A DNA stretch of 64,000 bases, taken from assembly GCA_963735025.1 (NCBI GenBank), contig CAVTJG010000009.1:1-64000 (forward strand). The letters are read 5' to 3'. The position numbers and the translations under genes were made by a program. The stretch's first letter is position 1. Each line of letters starts with the position of its first letter. The notes beneath the pieces are model-generated. The model did not search any database. It saw only the letters and a list, made by a program, of their open reading frames with translations, and was not told the origin of the DNA. This document shows positions 8,657 through 16,858 of the stretch, piece by piece. The DNA is from JAABRB01 sp963735025. Lineage in GTDB: Bacteria > Pseudomonadota > Gammaproteobacteria > Burkholderiales > SG8-39.

Positions 8657-9685
8657 GACGTCGACTCGAACGCGAAGATCCGTTTCCAGTCATTCTTCAT
8701 GCTGATGACGATCCAGCCCTTCTTCTTCGCTTCGTCGTAGAGCGCCTGCGTGAAGGTGCCGACCTTGGTGTCGGGCAGACCCTGCGCCGGGCCGTAGGCG
8801 TACTCGCGCTTCGCGTCGTCGTGCAGCACCAGCATCGACGAGCCGCGCGCCGTCGCCGGCCTTCGTGTATTCCAGCATCTGCCGGTCGCCGGTCGAGTTG
8901 CCGAAGGCGGCGATCGGGCGGCGCCCGATCATCAGGTGGATGCCTTCGGGCTTGCCGGCATTGTTGTCGTTCAGCAGCAGCTTGGGCTCCTTGGTCAGGA
9001 ACGGCTTGCCGTTCTTGTCGTAGCCGTACTTCGTCCCGCCGGCGGTGCCGACCACCTGCTCGGGCGGGATGCCGTAGACCTTCTCGGAGTACACGCGCAC
9101 GAAGTCCTGGCCGCCGCCGGTGACGATGTAGGTCTTGTAGCCGTTGGCGCGCAGGTACTTAGCACTTCCTGCATCGGCTGATAGATCAGCTCGGTGTAGG
9201 GCCGCTTCCAGCGCGGATCCTTGGCTGTCGCGAGCCACTTCTTCGCCTCGGCCTCGAAGTCGTCGACCTCATGCCCGTGAGGGTCGCGGCGAGGATCTTG
9301 AACAGGTCGTCCATCGAGAGCTTCGCCATCGCCGCGCGGTTGCCGGACAGCACCGTCTTGAACGGCTCGACCTTCAAGCTCCGGCTTCGCCTTGACGACC
9401 GCCGGCACACGCGTCAGGCAATACACCACCTGCGAGTACATCGGATGCTCGACCCACAGCGTGCCGTCCTGGTCGAAGGTGGCGATGCGCTCGGCCGGCG
9501 GCACGAACTGCGGGCTGCCCTGCGTCGTGGTCGCCTGCACGAACTCGACGATCGCCTGCTTCGCCGGACCGTCGTTCCAGGAGGGCAGCGGATCGGCTGC
9601 GCCTGGGCAGCCGCGCAGAGTCAGCGGAAAGCAGGGCGCACAGCGCGATTGCGCGCGATGAACATTGTGCACGCGAAGGAATCAT
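8657..9685 (-). pseudogene. HAD-family secreted phosphatase (phosphoserine phosphatase-like), copy A, frameshifted
   Basis: The protein belongs to a family of exported haloacid dehalogenase-like phosphatases of about 330 residues. After a signal-like start (first codon near 9685 or 9672) it reads ADPLPSWNDGPAKQAIVEFV and then ERIATFDQDGTLWVEHPMY, the HAD motif I with the nucleophile Asp. Later blocks are YIVTGGGQDFVRVYSEKVYG (motif II region) and RRPIAAFGNSTGDRQMLEYT (motif IV). These are spread over three frames, with switches near 9376, 9270, 9160 and 8838, and no own stop is found before copy B. The indels probably hide one intact gene. It lies downstream of a sulfatase and a terminator. 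Confidence 0.75.
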
Positions 9686-9717
9686 CAGCTGTTCATGACT
9701 TCAAGTGTCATACTGTG

Positions 9718-9751
9718 AAAAAAGCGGGCGGCCCTTGTCGGGGCGCCCGCT
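9718..9751 (-). terminator. Rho-independent terminator after the second sulfatase gene
   Basis: On the minus strand the sequence gives a GC-rich stem (GCGGGCG pairing with CGCCCGC, 9744-9750 with 9724-9730) enclosing a 13-base loop that can pair further, directly followed by six Ts (9723 to 9718). It lies 43 bp past the stop of the sulfatase gene at 9794 and before the HAD copy A start. It should end the sulfatase transcript. Confidence 0.85.
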
Positions 9752-9793
9752 GCATTGCCGCTAAATGCACATCCTGTTAAGCTGGCCACTCGA

Positions 9794-11530
9794 TCAGTCG
9801 CCCGCGTGGCTTGACGTGTCTCGCTTCTGCGCCTCGATTTCCTCCATGACATGCTCCAGGTTGTAGCAGGCGGCGCCTGCAGCGGCGGGAACTCCGCGTA
9901 GGTCTCGAGTCCTGCAGCCCAGCGCTGGCCGATGGGCAGGAGGTTCCAGTCGTAGATGAACGCGGTGCTTGGGCGCGGCCAGTGCACCGCCGATGCCATG
10001 CCGGCTGTCTTCTGCCGGCGCCGACGGCCTTCTCGAAGGGATCGCGCTTGATGTTGTTGCACCAGCGTGAAGTTGTATTGCGTCATTGAGGAGCAGCCAG
10101 CCCATCGCCGAGGACCGCCATCGTGTAGTAGAACTTCCAGTTCTTGTAGCGCACCGCCGAAAGGCTGTGCGCCGGAGTAGTAGAAGAAGTGGTCGCGCGC
10201 CGATTCTGCGACTTGCCCGTCAGATAGTCGATCTGGTTGAAGCCGTCGAGCGTGGTCTTGACGATGCCGGGGTACTTGCCGGCCTCGATCTGCTTCTTCA
10301 GCCCGTCACCCTTGGGCCCGCCGGCGATATCGACGAAGCGTGGGCATCCAGTCGAAGGACGCGAACATCTCGTTGTAGATCGTGCCGGGCTTGATGTGGC
10401 CCGGCCAGCGAATGACGCACGGAGCGCGATAGCCGCCTTCCCAGGCCGTGACCTTCTGCCCCTTGAAGGGCGTGACGCCGCCGTCCGGGAAGCTGATCGT
10501 CTCGGCGCCGTTGTCGGTGGTGAAGACGACGATGGTGTTGTCGAGCTCGCCCATGTCTTCGAGCTTTTTCAGCACGTAGCCGATGTTGTCGTCCATCTGC
10601 TTCATGCCGACTTCATTGATACCCCAGTCCTTGCCGCCTTTCACGCCCAGCATGTCCATGTACTTGTCCGAGAGCACGGTGGTGACGTGCATGCGCGCCG
10701 GGTTATACCAGACGAAGAATGGCTTGTTGGTCTTCTTCGGGTCATTGCGGTCGAGGAAGTCGATGACCTGGGTGGAGATTTCCTCGTCAACGGTCTTGGA
10801 ACGTTCCAGCGTCAGCGGCCCCATCGTCCTTGCAGCTCTGGTTCTTCTCAGTGCCGTCCGAGGACGTGCAATGAAGGACCGGCCGCGGCGGGGTCATACA
10901 GAGCGCCGTCCTGGGGTCCACGGCGCCGGGGACTTCCTTGAGGCCCTTAATCGGGGTGTTCTTGCAGGGTGGCACAACCGCCTGATCGGTCGGCGTCTTG
11001 TTGATGTCCGGGAAGCTCACCCCCTGCATCGCGTCGAGGTGATACAGGTAGCCCCAGATATTCCTGGAAGCCATGCGCCGTTGGCAGCGATGCGGCTTTA
11101 TCGCCCAGGTGGTTCTTGCCGAACTCACCGGTGTTATAGCCGAGATCCAGCAGGAATTTCGCCAGCGCGGGCGTGCCCGGCAACAGCGAAGTCGGGCACC
11201 CGGAAGCTGCGGCATGACCATACCCGCTCGCAACGGATGCATGCCAGTGAAGAAGGCGGTGCGCCCGGCGGTGCAGCTCTGCTCGGCATAATAGGTCATG
11301 AACTTCGCGCCTTCTTTCCCGAGGCGGTCGATGTTGGGTGTCTCCCCAACCATGAGGCCCTGATGGTAGGCACCGACGTTCATGATGCCGATGTCGTCGC
11401 CCATGATGAACAGGATGTTGGGCTTCTTGTCCGGCGCCTGGGCGAGCGCCGGAGACGCCGCCGCGAAACCCAGTGCGAGAGCAAGACCCGTCAGTATGGC
11501 TGAGATCCCGTGCCGCTTTCCGTGTCGCAT
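9794..11530 (-). pseudogene. Second secreted arylsulfatase (CxAxR type), multiply frameshifted
   Basis: The ATG at 11530, with GGAAGGAA upstream, opens a signal peptide (cleavage near SPALAQ). The catalytic text IMGDDIGIMNVGAYHQ and EQSCTAGRTAFF (Cys86, Arg90) is in frame, so the formylglycine motif matches the sulfatase at 5854-7449. Beyond about 11190 the reading must change frame several times (near 11190, 11070, 10815, 10330, 10215, 10080, 10020). The conserved blocks are still found: FLLDLGYNTGEFGKNHLGDK, NKPFFVWYNPARMHV, FTTDNGAETISFPDGGVTPF, AWEGGYRAPCVIRWPGH. The last frame ends LEHVMEEIEAQKRD. It is either a decaying gene or a badly polished consensus. A strong terminator follows. 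Confidence 0.8.
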
Positions 11531-11757
11531 GAAGAGGTTCCTTCCATCAAGGTAGCGTTGTACTTGTAACGTCGTTCTTCCCTTCCTCTTCACGCGCGTA
11601 CGCCCCTATGCGTGGGGGCAGCATCGCGTCGAACAGGTCAAGCAACGTTGTCACGAAACATTAACAGGTCGACGTGACAAATATTTCCGTCGCGTCCACG
11701 GCTTGTATCTCCGTGCGCGCACGGATGTCCTACGTGGCGCCACATATGCAGGGAGTT

Positions 11758-12126
11758 TCATGTTTCGAATTTCAGCGCCTTGCGCACTGCGGCGCAAAGC
11801 TGATGAGCGCTGACCGGATGCTCGAGAAAGTCGGTAGCGTCCAGACGTGCGATGTCGACCGCAGTCCGGAAAGCGCTGTGCGGCCCCAGCACGATCACCG
11901 GGAGCGCTGCCCCCTTGTCGCGCATCGCGCGTACGAGGTCGAGCGTCGCCGCTGCATCGGGCTCGGCCGATGCGATGAGGCAATTGCGCCTACCACATGG
12001 GATGCCAGCGAGGAGAGTCGCACCGTCGTCCACGAACTCCACCGCATCGACGCTCCGCGCGAGCGACGATTCGATCCACGCCCGCTGATCTGGATCGGAC
12101 TCGATGACGTAGACAGTTGTTGGCAC
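11758..12126 (-). CDS. Receiver-like (pseudo-receiver) protein without phosphoacceptor Asp
   Basis: This protein of about 122 residues aligns along its whole length with the FixJ receiver encoded next to it. It begins TTVYVIESDPDQRAWIESSL where active receivers read VxIVDDD. The key residues are changed: the acidic pair is Glu-Ser, the phosphoacceptor Asp in CLVLDVRM is Ser in CLIASAEP, the Ser/Thr switch position is Gly, and the conserved Lys before Pro is His (LEHPV). It should therefore not be phosphorylated in the normal way. There is no output domain. The GTG at 12126 gives the usual N-terminus; a TTG at 12144 is possible. It probably belongs to the neighbouring kinase/FixJ system. Confidence 0.75.
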   Translation of the reverse strand: MPTTVYVIESDPDQRAWIESSLARSVDAVEFVDDGATLLAGIPCGRRNCLIASAEPDAAATLDLVRAMRDKGAALPVIVLGPHSAFRTAVDIARLDATDFLEHPVSAHQLCAAVRKALKFET

Positions 12127-12302
12127 TCGCCCGGATGCGCCCAATACCCCTCACTCTCGGGCAGCGCCCTAGCGTGCTAGCGTGCACCTGCGGTAGCTAT
12201 GCCCTAACGTCCTGCTTACGCAATGCTGGACCCGCGCGCGCGGCCGGTAACTCCCGGCGGCCACGGGTCGGCGCGTACGTGGGAGCCCTGAAAGGAGTCG
12301 GA

Positions 12303-12911
12303 CTACTCGGTGGGTCGGGTCAGAGTCAGACGCATCAGCTCGGTGATCGAACCGACGCCAAGCTTTTCGAGCAGCCGGCTGCGGTGCTGCTCGACCGTCC
12401 GGTAGCTGATCGCGAGCTCCTTGGCGATCACCTTGCTGGGGAGGCCCTTCAGCGCGAGCTCCATGATTTCGCGCTCGCGGGCCGTCAGCGCGGCAGTGCG
12501 CTCCGCGAGCGCGGGCGAGGCGCTGGACGGGGCGCGCTGCACAGCGTCCCGGCGCAGCGCCTCGTTAATGGCGTCGAGCAGCTGCTGCTCGTGGTAGGGC
12601 TTCTGCACGAAGTCGACCGCGCCGTCCTTGATCGCGCCAACCGCAGTTTGGATGTCGCCGTGCCCGCTGACGAACACGATCGGAATGCGGCCGCCCATCG
12701 ATTTCAGCTTGGCCTGCAACGCAATGCCGCTCATGTGCGCCATGCGCACGTCGAGGACAAGGCATCCGGCACGCTCGGGATCGTAGGCGGCGAGAAACGC
12801 CATCGCCGAGTCGAATGCCTCCGCGGCGAGGCCGACCGAGCTCACGAGCTCCTTCACCGAGTCCCGAAACGCTTCGTCGTCGTCGACGATGAATACCGTG
12901 GGCTCTGTCAT
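12303..12911 (-). CDS. FixJ-family response regulator (receiver plus LuxR HTH)
   Basis: This 202-residue DNA-binding response regulator has an N-terminal receiver with intact residues (VDDD acidic cluster, phosphoacceptor Asp54 in CLVLDVRM, Ser in FVSGHGD, Lys in VQKPY) and a C-terminal LuxR/GerE helix-turn-helix (LTAREREIMELALKGLPSKV through SYRTVEQHRSRLLEKLGV). The ATG at 12911 overlaps the stop of the kinase gene (ATGA, 12908-12911), so the pair is translationally coupled and kinase and regulator are almost certainly partners. Target genes are unknown. The divergent Bug receptor gene beyond the kinase is the nearest candidate. Confidence 0.93.
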   Translation of the reverse strand: MTEPTVFIVDDDEAFRDSVKELVSSVGLAAEAFDSAMAFLAAYDPERAGCLVLDVRMAHMSGIALQAKLKSMGGRIPIVFVSGHGDIQTAVGAIKDGAVDFVQKPYHEQQLLDAINEALRRDAVQRAPSSASPALAERTAALTAREREIMELALKGLPSKVIAKELAISYRTVEQHRSRLLEKLGVGSITELMRLTLTRPTE

Positions 12912-14761
12912 GGCGCCAACCTCCCGCCCGATTGCAGAGGGAGCGTGAACTGGAATACGGCGCCGCCACCCGGATTTTGCGATGCCCACATCGCGCCGCC
13001 GTGGGCTTCGATCAGCTTGCGGCAGATGGCGAGTCCGATGCCGACGCCCAGCGGCTTGGTCGAGTAGAACGATTCGAACACTCTTTCCAGCTCTCCTTCC
13101 GGAATGCCGACACCCCGGTCCGCCACGCGCACCGACAGCGCATCGGGTCCGCTCATACCCACATCAACCGCGATCTCTCTCGAGACGGCGGGTTGTTCGG
13201 GCGCGGTCGCTTCCATCGCATTGTGAATGAGATTCAGGATCACCTGCTGGACGTGGATCTCGTCGGCGACGACCGGCGGCAGCTTCTCCGCCGTCTTCAG
13301 CTCGATGCTGATGCCGCGCAATGCGCAGTCCACCCTCACCATGTCGATGCATGAATCCACTGTACGCGCGACGTCGAGCTCGACCAGCTTCAGGTCGTGC
13401 CGTTTCGCGAGGCCGCGCAGGCGCGTCACAATGTCACCGGCGCGTGCCGCCTGTCCGCTCACCTTGCCGAGCAGATCGACAACCTTCGCGATGTCCGGAG
13501 GCGTCTCGAGCGCCCGGGTGCGTGCGGCGGTCGCGTAGTTCTTGATTGCGCCCAGAGGCTGGGTGATCTCGTGGGCGAGCGCAGCCGACATCTCTCCGAC
13601 CGTGTGCACCCGCACCACGTGCGCGAGGTGCTCCCGGAACTGCGTCGCCTCGGTCTGCGCCTCCGCGAGCGCCCTTGCCCGCCGGTCGCGCTCGAGAAGG
13701 CTCGCCAGCGCCTCGCCGATCAGCTTGACCCGCGGAATCAGCGCTTCGGACCATGAAACGGTCCTGTCCAGCGTCGCGAGCGCCAACGCCGCCCCGACGT
13801 TGCCCTCAATCCTCAGGGGCACCGAGAGAAGTGACCGGATGCCCAGCGCGCGCAGCCTGCTTCGGTCCAGGGTCGCGTCAGGCGGTAGCTCCTCGACCTC
13901 GGAGAAGTGGACAACTTCACCGTGCAGAAGGCGCTGGTTCAGCCACGACGCTCGCACTTGGTCGACGCTATCGGGGGCCGTGCGATCGCCGGCCGCGCTC
14001 CAGGAATGCATCAGTAAGAAATGCTTGTTCTGGCGCAGTTGCCACAGCGAGACGCGATCGACGCGCAGGAACTTGCCGATTGCCTGTAGCACTTCCGGGA
14101 TTACGACAGCCACGTCCAGAGCCGGTGCGCGGAGCATCGCCGTGGAAAGGTCCGCAAGCAAGCGCTCGAAGGCGAGCGCCTGGTCGAGCTCCCGCTGGGA
14201 GTCCCTGCGCGCAAGCGCGGCGGCGAAAATGTTTGCCAGCAGGCGCATGCGTGCGACGAGGTCGTCAGGCCAGATGCGCTCCCGCCGCAAGCTGCCGAAG
14301 CCGAGGAAGCCCACGAGCTCACCGGCAATCATGAGCGGCTGCGCGACGTGTGATCTCAAGCCGATGCTCTGGTATGAGCGCCTTTCGAAATCCGCCTCGG
14401 GGGGCAGGTCGCTCAGTCGCGAAAAAACCAGCGGCTTGCCTGCATTTCCCAGCGCAAAAAGCCACGAGAAACCGCCCTTCTGCCACGTGCCTCCCAGCAC
14501 GGGCGGCAGTCCTTCGACAGCCCAGGAGTGCGTGGTCTGCAATCCGTCGTTGTTCGCGCTCAACAGCGTCAGCGAGCTCCGATCGATTCCGAGGGTCTCC
14601 ACGATCCGCCGCAGTCCTGCGGTGATGACGCCGTCGATCTGGTCCGCAGGAAGGTCGATGAAGGTTGCGGAGAGCTCGGAGATGAGCCGCTCAAAATCCA
14701 GTTGCTCGCGCAGAGACGCGAACAGATGCGGGGCGGGAGACTGGGCTCGAGCTTCGATCAT
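12908..14761 (-). CDS. Tandem-GAF sensor histidine kinase
   Basis: This 617-residue kinase has no membrane segments. GAF domain 1 covers about residues 25-185 and GAF domain 2 about 195-355; the two share the pattern of QPLMIAGELVGFLGFG and VPLRIEGNVGAALALA. The dimerisation box follows with AALAHEITQPLGAIKNYATA, His397 being the phosphoacceptor, and then a HATPase domain with NLIHNAMEA, DRGVGIPEGE and GVGIGLAICRKLIEAHGG. It is a cytoplasmic sensor of a small ligand or redox signal bound by a GAF domain. I chose the ATG at 14761 because the sequence before it is not family-like; a start at 14878 is open. It is coupled to the FixJ gene. Confidence 0.92.
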   Translation of the reverse strand: MIEARAQSPAPHLFASLREQLDFERLISELSATFIDLPADQIDGVITAGLRRIVETLGIDRSSLTLLSANNDGLQTTHSWAVEGLPPVLGGTWQKGGFSWLFALGNAGKPLVFSRLSDLPPEADFERRSYQSIGLRSHVAQPLMIAGELVGFLGFGSLRRERIWPDDLVARMRLLANIFAAALARRDSQRELDQALAFERLLADLSTAMLRAPALDVAVVIPEVLQAIGKFLRVDRVSLWQLRQNKHFLLMHSWSAAGDRTAPDSVDQVRASWLNQRLLHGEVVHFSEVEELPPDATLDRSRLRALGIRSLLSVPLRIEGNVGAALALATLDRTVSWSEALIPRVKLIGEALASLLERDRRARALAEAQTEATQFREHLAHVVRVHTVGEMSAALAHEITQPLGAIKNYATAARTRALETPPDIAKVVDLLGKVSGQAARAGDIVTRLRGLAKRHDLKLVELDVARTVDSCIDMVRVDCALRGISIELKTAEKLPPVVADEIHVQQVILNLIHNAMEATAPEQPAVSREIAVDVGMSGPDALSVRVADRGVGIPEGELERVFESFYSTKPLGVGIGLAICRKLIEAHGGAMWASQNPGGGAVFQFTLPLQSGGRLAP

Positions 14762-14890
14762 CACGCTTGCTCGCGGGGTGCGTCGAGCGCAGGTTGCTCG
14801 CTGAATGGCGGGTTTGCTGATCTTACGTGCGACTAGTATAAACCCCGTTTGGTCGCGATACTTCAGCGCCGCGTGCAAGGAGATTGGTAG

Positions 14891-15868
14891 GTGCGTTTCA
14901 AAAAGCTGATCTCATCGCTAGTGTTGGCCGCATTCGCCGCAGGCGCACCCGCGGCTGAGCAGGCGCAATCCACACCCAGAGGTCCGATCCGAATTCTTGT
15001 CGGCTTTGCCCCGGGCGGCGGGACCGATGTCACTGCCCGATTGCTGGCCAACCGAATCAAGGACGCCATCGGTCAGCCGGTCATCGTCGAGAACAAGGCA
15101 GGCGCCGGCGGGCGCATCGCCGCGATGGCGCTGAAGAACGCTGCGCCCGACGGGTCGACGCTCTTGCTTACGCCGATGTTCGTGACCGTGCTCGCGCCAT
15201 TGGAAATCAAGCGCCCCGGTTACGAACCGACGCGGGATTTCGCGCCCGTGTCGCAGGTGGCGGAATTTCAGATTGCATTCGCGGTTGCCGCGAATCATCC
15301 GGCGAGCACGGTCAGCGAGTTCGTCGCATGGGCGAAGTCCAATGGCACCGACGTCAGTTTCGGGACGCCCGGGGCCGGTAGCCAGCCGCACTTCTTCGGC
15401 GTGATGGTCGGCAAAGCGACCGGCCTTGAAATGGTTCACATCCCGTACAAGGGCTCCGTGCCGATGGTGACCGATCTGATGGGCGGTCGGATTCCGGTTG
15501 GCATCACTGCTCTCTCCGACCTGCTTACGCTGCACCGCGCCAACACTTTGCGCATCATCGCGACTTCGGGAGCAAAGCGCTCGCCACTGTTGCCGGCGGT
15601 GCCGACTTTCAAGGAACAGGGCTTCCCGGAGATCGAGGGGACCGGATGGCTGGGCCTATACGCACCGGCGGGAACGCCAAAGCCGGTGATCGAACAGTGG
15701 TCGCTGCTGGTTACGCAGGCGGTACGGGTCCCTGCGATTTCTGAGCGACTCCTCCGTCTCGGCCTCGAACCTTCCGGCTCGACAACGGAAGAGTTCGCAA
15801 AGGTCATAGCCGCCGACACTGCGCGATGGAGGCCGATCGTCAAGGCGTCCGGATTCACGCTCGATTAG
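14891..15868 (+). CDS. Bug/TctC-family tripartite tricarboxylate transporter substrate-binding protein
   Basis: This 325-residue periplasmic solute receptor opens with a signal peptide (cleavage near APAAEQ). Mature blocks are those of the Bug family: IRILVGFAPGGGTDVTARLL, QPVIVENKAGAGGRIA, the ligand-loop text SFGTPGAGSQPHFFGVM, and IPYKGSVPMVTDLMGG. Members bind carboxylated compounds, most with no known ligand. The GTG at 14891 has AAGGAG eight bases upstream. No TctA or TctB membrane subunits are nearby, which is normal for Bug genes, whose great expansion is a hallmark of Betaproteobacteria. It is divergent from the kinase gene, so the two-component system may control it. Confidence 0.93.
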   Translation: MRFKKLISSLVLAAFAAGAPAAEQAQSTPRGPIRILVGFAPGGGTDVTARLLANRIKDAIGQPVIVENKAGAGGRIAAMALKNAAPDGSTLLLTPMFVTVLAPLEIKRPGYEPTRDFAPVSQVAEFQIAFAVAANHPASTVSEFVAWAKSNGTDVSFGTPGAGSQPHFFGVMVGKATGLEMVHIPYKGSVPMVTDLMGGRIPVGITALSDLLTLHRANTLRIIATSGAKRSPLLPAVPTFKEQGFPEIEGTGWLGLYAPAGTPKPVIEQWSLLVTQAVRVPAISERLLRLGLEPSGSTTEEFAKVIAADTARWRPIVKASGFTLD

Positions 15869-15990
15869 AGCGCGTATTCCGATCAGAATGTTGCCTCACT
15901 TATCGCGGCGATGTGGCGGCCGCCCGCCAGCTTGCGGGTGGTCGCAACGCGCCCCGATCAAGGCGGCGCGACCTGCTGCGCGCGGCCGGC

Positions 15991-16020
15991 TTGACGTTTG
16001 ACCAATTGATGCGTTAGCAT
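15991..16020 (+). promoter_or_regulatory. Candidate sigma-70 promoter of vapBC
   Basis: A TTGACG box (15991-15996) and a TAGCAT box (16015-16020) are 18 bp apart. Transcription would start at about 16027, almost at the GTG codon of vapB (16028), and no clear ribosome site precedes that codon. The mRNA may thus be leaderless. This rests on motif reading only. Confidence 0.45.
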
Positions 16021-16027
16021 CAGATGC

Positions 16028-16270
16028 GTGCGCACCACTCTGGATATCGACGAAGACGTGCTGCAGGCCGCGAAGGAGATCGCGCGCCGCGAGAAGAAGA
16101 CCGCCGGCGCGGTGGTCTCGATGCTCGCGCGCAGCGCACTCACCGCCCCGCACGGGACCTCAACAACCAGCGAGCCGCGCGCTGTGTACGGGTTCCGCCC
16201 TTTTGCCGCGCGTGGCAGCATCGTGACCAACGAGCTGATCGATTCGTTGCGCGAAGACGACGCCTATTGA
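16028..16270 (+). CDS. vapB: VapB-type antitoxin
   Basis: This 80-residue protein has a ribbon-helix-helix-like N-terminus (MRTTLDIDEDVLQAAKEIAR) followed by REKKTAGAVVSMLARSAL, typical of antitoxins paired with PIN toxins, and a C-terminal tail (YGFRPFAARGSIVTNELIDS) that would bind the toxin. It should repress its own operon and neutralise VapC. The GTG start at 16028 is the only in-frame start that keeps the family N-terminus; an overlapping ATG at 16024 is in a different frame. The stop overlaps the toxin start by one base (TGATG). Confidence 0.88.
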   Translation: MRTTLDIDEDVLQAAKEIARREKKTAGAVVSMLARSALTAPHGTSTTSEPRAVYGFRPFAARGSIVTNELIDSLREDDAY

Positions 16271-16698
16271 TGCGTTCGCTGCTCGACGTCAACGTGTTGA
16301 TCGCGTTGCTGGACGCCGACCACGTTTCCCACGACGTTGCATGGGCATGGTTCAATCGCAACGCACGTGGCGGCTGGGCATCGTGCCCGCTCACTCAGAA
16401 CGGCTGCATCCGGATCATGTCGCACGCCCGCTATCCAAGCCCGATCCCCGTGCAATCAGGTATGGAGCGATTGCGCGAGGCCACGGCCAGCCGTCACCAC
16501 ACGTTCTGGCCCGACGATGTGACCCTGCTTGATGAGACGGTCGCCGACGCCGCCCGGATCCACGGCCCACGCCAGCTGACCGACCTCTATCTGCTCGCGC
16601 TTGCGGTCCACCACAGCGGGAGACTCGTGACATTCGATCACGCGATCGCGGCAAGTGCGATCCGCGGTGCGAGGGACGAGCACTTGTGCGTCCTGTAG
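16270..16698 (+). CDS. vapC: VapC-type PIN-domain ribonuclease toxin
   Basis: This 142-residue toxin carries the PIN nuclease core: Asp6 in MRSLLDVNVLIALLDADH, a central region with CPLTQNGCIRIM, and the late acidic block RQLTDLYLLALAV...GRLVTFDHAI carrying further metal-binding acids. PIN toxins cleave RNA, often tRNA or rRNA, when freed from the antitoxin. The ATG at 16270 overlaps the vapB stop by one base, so the two are translated together. The same frame is open further upstream to 16024, but that part is the antitoxin gene read out of frame. The module appears complete and intact. Confidence 0.9.
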   Translation: MRSLLDVNVLIALLDADHVSHDVAWAWFNRNARGGWASCPLTQNGCIRIMSHARYPSPIPVQSGMERLREATASRHHTFWPDDVTLLDETVADAARIHGPRQLTDLYLLALAVHHSGRLVTFDHAIAASAIRGARDEHLCVL

Positions 16699-16730
16699 AA
16701 CGCCGTACGGCGCGCGCGCTCGGGCTTTAA

Positions 16731-16778
16731 CCACCCCGCCGCCTCCGGCGGCACCCCTCCTTGGAAAGGAGGGGAAAA
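16731..16778. repeat. Double-hairpin dispersed repeat, copy 1
   Basis: The element holds two adjacent hairpins: GCCGCC-TCC-GGCGGC and CCCCTCCTT-GGA-AAGGAGGGG, preceded by CCACCCC and followed by AAAA. A near-identical copy lies at 35878-35926. Both are intergenic. Copy 1 is downstream of vapC and upstream of the binding-protein gene. On the plus strand it could act as a processing or stabilising structure; the A-run after it does not make a plus-strand terminator. Confidence 0.8.
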
Positions 16779-16858
16779 TGCATACACGCCCGACCAATCA
16801 CATACACGCTCCACCGATCACACACACGCTCCACCGAACATCAAGCGAGGAGGCCAGC

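Noticed and set aside
7828..8835. One 335-codon open frame spanning both HAD copies
   Set aside because: It fuses the end of copy A with a frame-shifted copy B. The spacer contains a ribosome site and a new signal-peptide start at 8618, so there are two genes.
16024..16698. A single 224-codon gene covering vapBC
   Set aside because: The upstream part is vapB read in the wrong frame; the real toxin start is the ATG at 16270.
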